From the NCBI GenBank assembly GCA_937934705.1, contig CALGYY010000178.1:1-15519 (forward strand): 15,519 nucleotides of DNA, written 5' to 3'. This stretch comes from an uncultured Bacteroidota bacterium. Lineage in GTDB: Bacteria > Bacteroidota > Bacteroidia > Bacteroidales > CAIWKO01. The stretch's first letter is position 1. The number at the start of each line of letters is the position of its first letter. The notes under the pieces were generated by a model. It saw only the letters and a list, made by a program, of their open reading frames with translations, was not told the origin of the DNA and did not search any database. Shown piece after piece: positions 14,350 through 15,519 of this stretch. The translations under genes and the position numbers were made by a program.

Positions 14350-15519
14350 ATGAGAAGACAATTACTCCTGACCCTCGCCTTTTGCAGCATGGTTCTGCTT
14401 TCACAGGCACAATGGGTCCAGCAGGCCACAGGCTTCCCCAACCCCTCGAGGGGCATCCGCAGCATATGCGCTGTCGACACCAATGTGGTGTGGGCAACGG
14501 CATATGACGGCGTGACACCAACCAATGAGATACAGGAATTCACCCGCACTCTTGACGGGGGCAATACCTGGGTTCCGGGCGTTATCAGCGGCTATACCGG
14601 ATGGGGCCTGTCGATGATCTGCGCAGTGGACGGAATGAAAGCCTGGATACCGGCCTGGAATCCTGCAGGCGGTGGTGCTATCCTCTATACATCTGACGGC
14701 GGTACGACCTGGACCCCGCAAAGCTCTGCCACTTTTGATGCGCCCGCCGGTTTCCCCAATGTGGTTCATTTCTGGGATGCCGACAGCGGTTTCTGCATGG
14801 GTGATCCCAATGGCGGGTATTTCGAGATATATACTACGGTGAACGGAGGCACCACCTGGACCCGCGTTCCCCAGGCCGATATCCCCGCCAACCTGGCCAG
14901 CGAATGGGGCGTGGTGGGATATTATGATGTGGTGGGTGACAATGTATGGTTCACCACCGGCAAAGGCCGGGTGTTTAAATCAACCGACCGCGGCTACCAC
15001 TGGACTGTTGCTTCCACTCCAAACACCACCAAGCAGATGCAGATCAGCATGCGCTCAGCCCTCAGCGGAATCGTGCAAATCAACGAAGCTCCCTATACCG
15101 CTTACCAGACCCAGGATGGCGGAATGAACTGGACATTGCTGACCCCCATTGGAAACTTCTTTGCCAATGATTTCTGCTATATCCCGGGGACAGCATCCAC
15201 CTATATTTCGGTGGGAGCAGATATCAACAATTTTTTCAACGGAGTCTCCTACTCATCCGATGACGGCGCTATCTGGGATGATTTTATCGGATCAGATACC
15301 GGTCAGTTCCTCGCCGTTGACTTCACGGATCCGAATCACGGCTGGGCAGGAGCATTCAACACTGATGCCGTAACAGGAGGTATGTGGAAATACACAGGCA
15401 GTATTTTTACAACGGATCCCTGTGCAGGATTCGGCGCCTATTTCAGCCAAAGCGCAGATACCGTCGACCTGGCAACTTCGGCCATGGTCAGCTTTACGGA
15501 TCTTTCAGCCGGTAATCCC
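14350..15519 (+). CDS. Secreted Asp-box beta-propeller protein with PKD domain (3' end beyond the window)
   Basis: The frame is open for 390 codons from 14350 to the window end with no stop, so the gene is partial at its 3' end. Residues 1-20 form a signal peptide (MRRQLLLTLAFCSMVLLSQA, then Q). Residues about 21-355 contain six Asp-box-like motifs of the S/T-x-D/N-x-G-x-x-W type: LDGGNTW (W74), SDGGTTW (W121), VNGGTTW (W170), TDRGYHW (W218), QDGGMNW (W261) and SDDGAIW (W309), spaced 43-49 residues apart, as in a six- or seven-bladed propeller of the sialidase/photosystem-assembly (YCF48-like) kind. From about residue 364, FSQSADTVDL...VSFTDLSAGNP begins a PKD domain. I see no catalytic sialidase signature. 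By analogy with related proteins, a type IX secretion C-terminal domain is likely downstream but is not seen here. It probably acts outside the cell or on its surface. Confidence 0.92.
   Translation, partial: MRRQLLLTLAFCSMVLLSQAQWVQQATGFPNPSRGIRSICAVDTNVVWATAYDGVTPTNEIQEFTRTLDGGNTWVPGVISGYTGWGLSMICAVDGMKAWIPAWNPAGGGAILYTSDGGTTWTPQSSATFDAPAGFPNVVHFWDADSGFCMGDPNGGYFEIYTTVNGGTTWTRVPQADIPANLASEWGVVGYYDVVGDNVWFTTGKGRVFKSTDRGYHWTVASTPNTTKQMQISMRSALSGIVQINEAPYTAYQTQDGGMNWTLLTPIGNFFANDFCYIPGTASTYISVGADINNFFNGVSYSSDDGAIWDDFIGSDTGQFLAVDFTDPNHGWAGAFNTDAVTGGMWKYTGSIFTTDPCAGFGAYFSQSADTVDLATSAMVSFTDLSAGNP

Overview
The window looks like chromosomal DNA of an environmental, probably anaerobic member of the Bacteroidota (Bacteroidales-like). 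The support is: promoter elements of the Bacteroidota type (TAnnTTTG, in the best cases with TTTG 17-19 bp upstream) in front of most transcription units; almost no Shine-Dalgarno sequences; exported proteins cut after A-Q; lipoproteins with short lipoboxes; and PKD / Asp-box surface proteins. I see no insertion sequence, CRISPR array, rRNA or complete tRNA.

Layout. 44-1115 (-): an OmpA-family lipid- or wall-tethering protein with its terminator. 1299-2949 (+): an exported S41 C-terminal processing protease with a strong terminator. 2997-3434 (+): a small YbjN / type III secretion chaperone-like protein, followed by a spacer with three hairpins. 3650-6148 (+): a large exported protein of unknown function ending in a long coiled coil. 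11303 down to 6156 (-): a tightly packed run of five genes, namely a cysteine-rich DUF3795 protein, 2,3-diaminopropionate ammonia-lyase (dpaL), a single-chain molybdenum hydroxylase of the xanthine dehydrogenase family (start overlapping the dpaL stop as ATGA), a small exported protein and a cysteine-containing lipoprotein. 11552-12217 (+): a PKD lipoprotein. 14189 down to 12211 (-): a TrpB-like fold-type II PLP enzyme followed by a four-helix membrane protein. 14350-15519 (+): the start of a secreted Asp-box beta-propeller protein that runs off the window.

The metabolic centre is the dpaL-molybdenum hydroxylase pair. In E. coli and in anaerobic purine/urate-degrading bacteria, dpaL (ygeX) sits in clusters with molybdenum hydroxylases, some of them selenium-dependent, and the lyase finishes the route by turning 2,3-diaminopropionate into pyruvate and ammonia. 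Here the pair is translationally coupled, but the other expected enzymes (YgeW, YgeY, hydantoinase/SsnA-like amidohydrolases) and the selenium/molybdenum accessory genes are not in the window. Three poorly characterised proteins share the run instead. This is the most interesting part of the window, though the substrate is an inference. The remaining genes look like envelope and surface functions unrelated to it.
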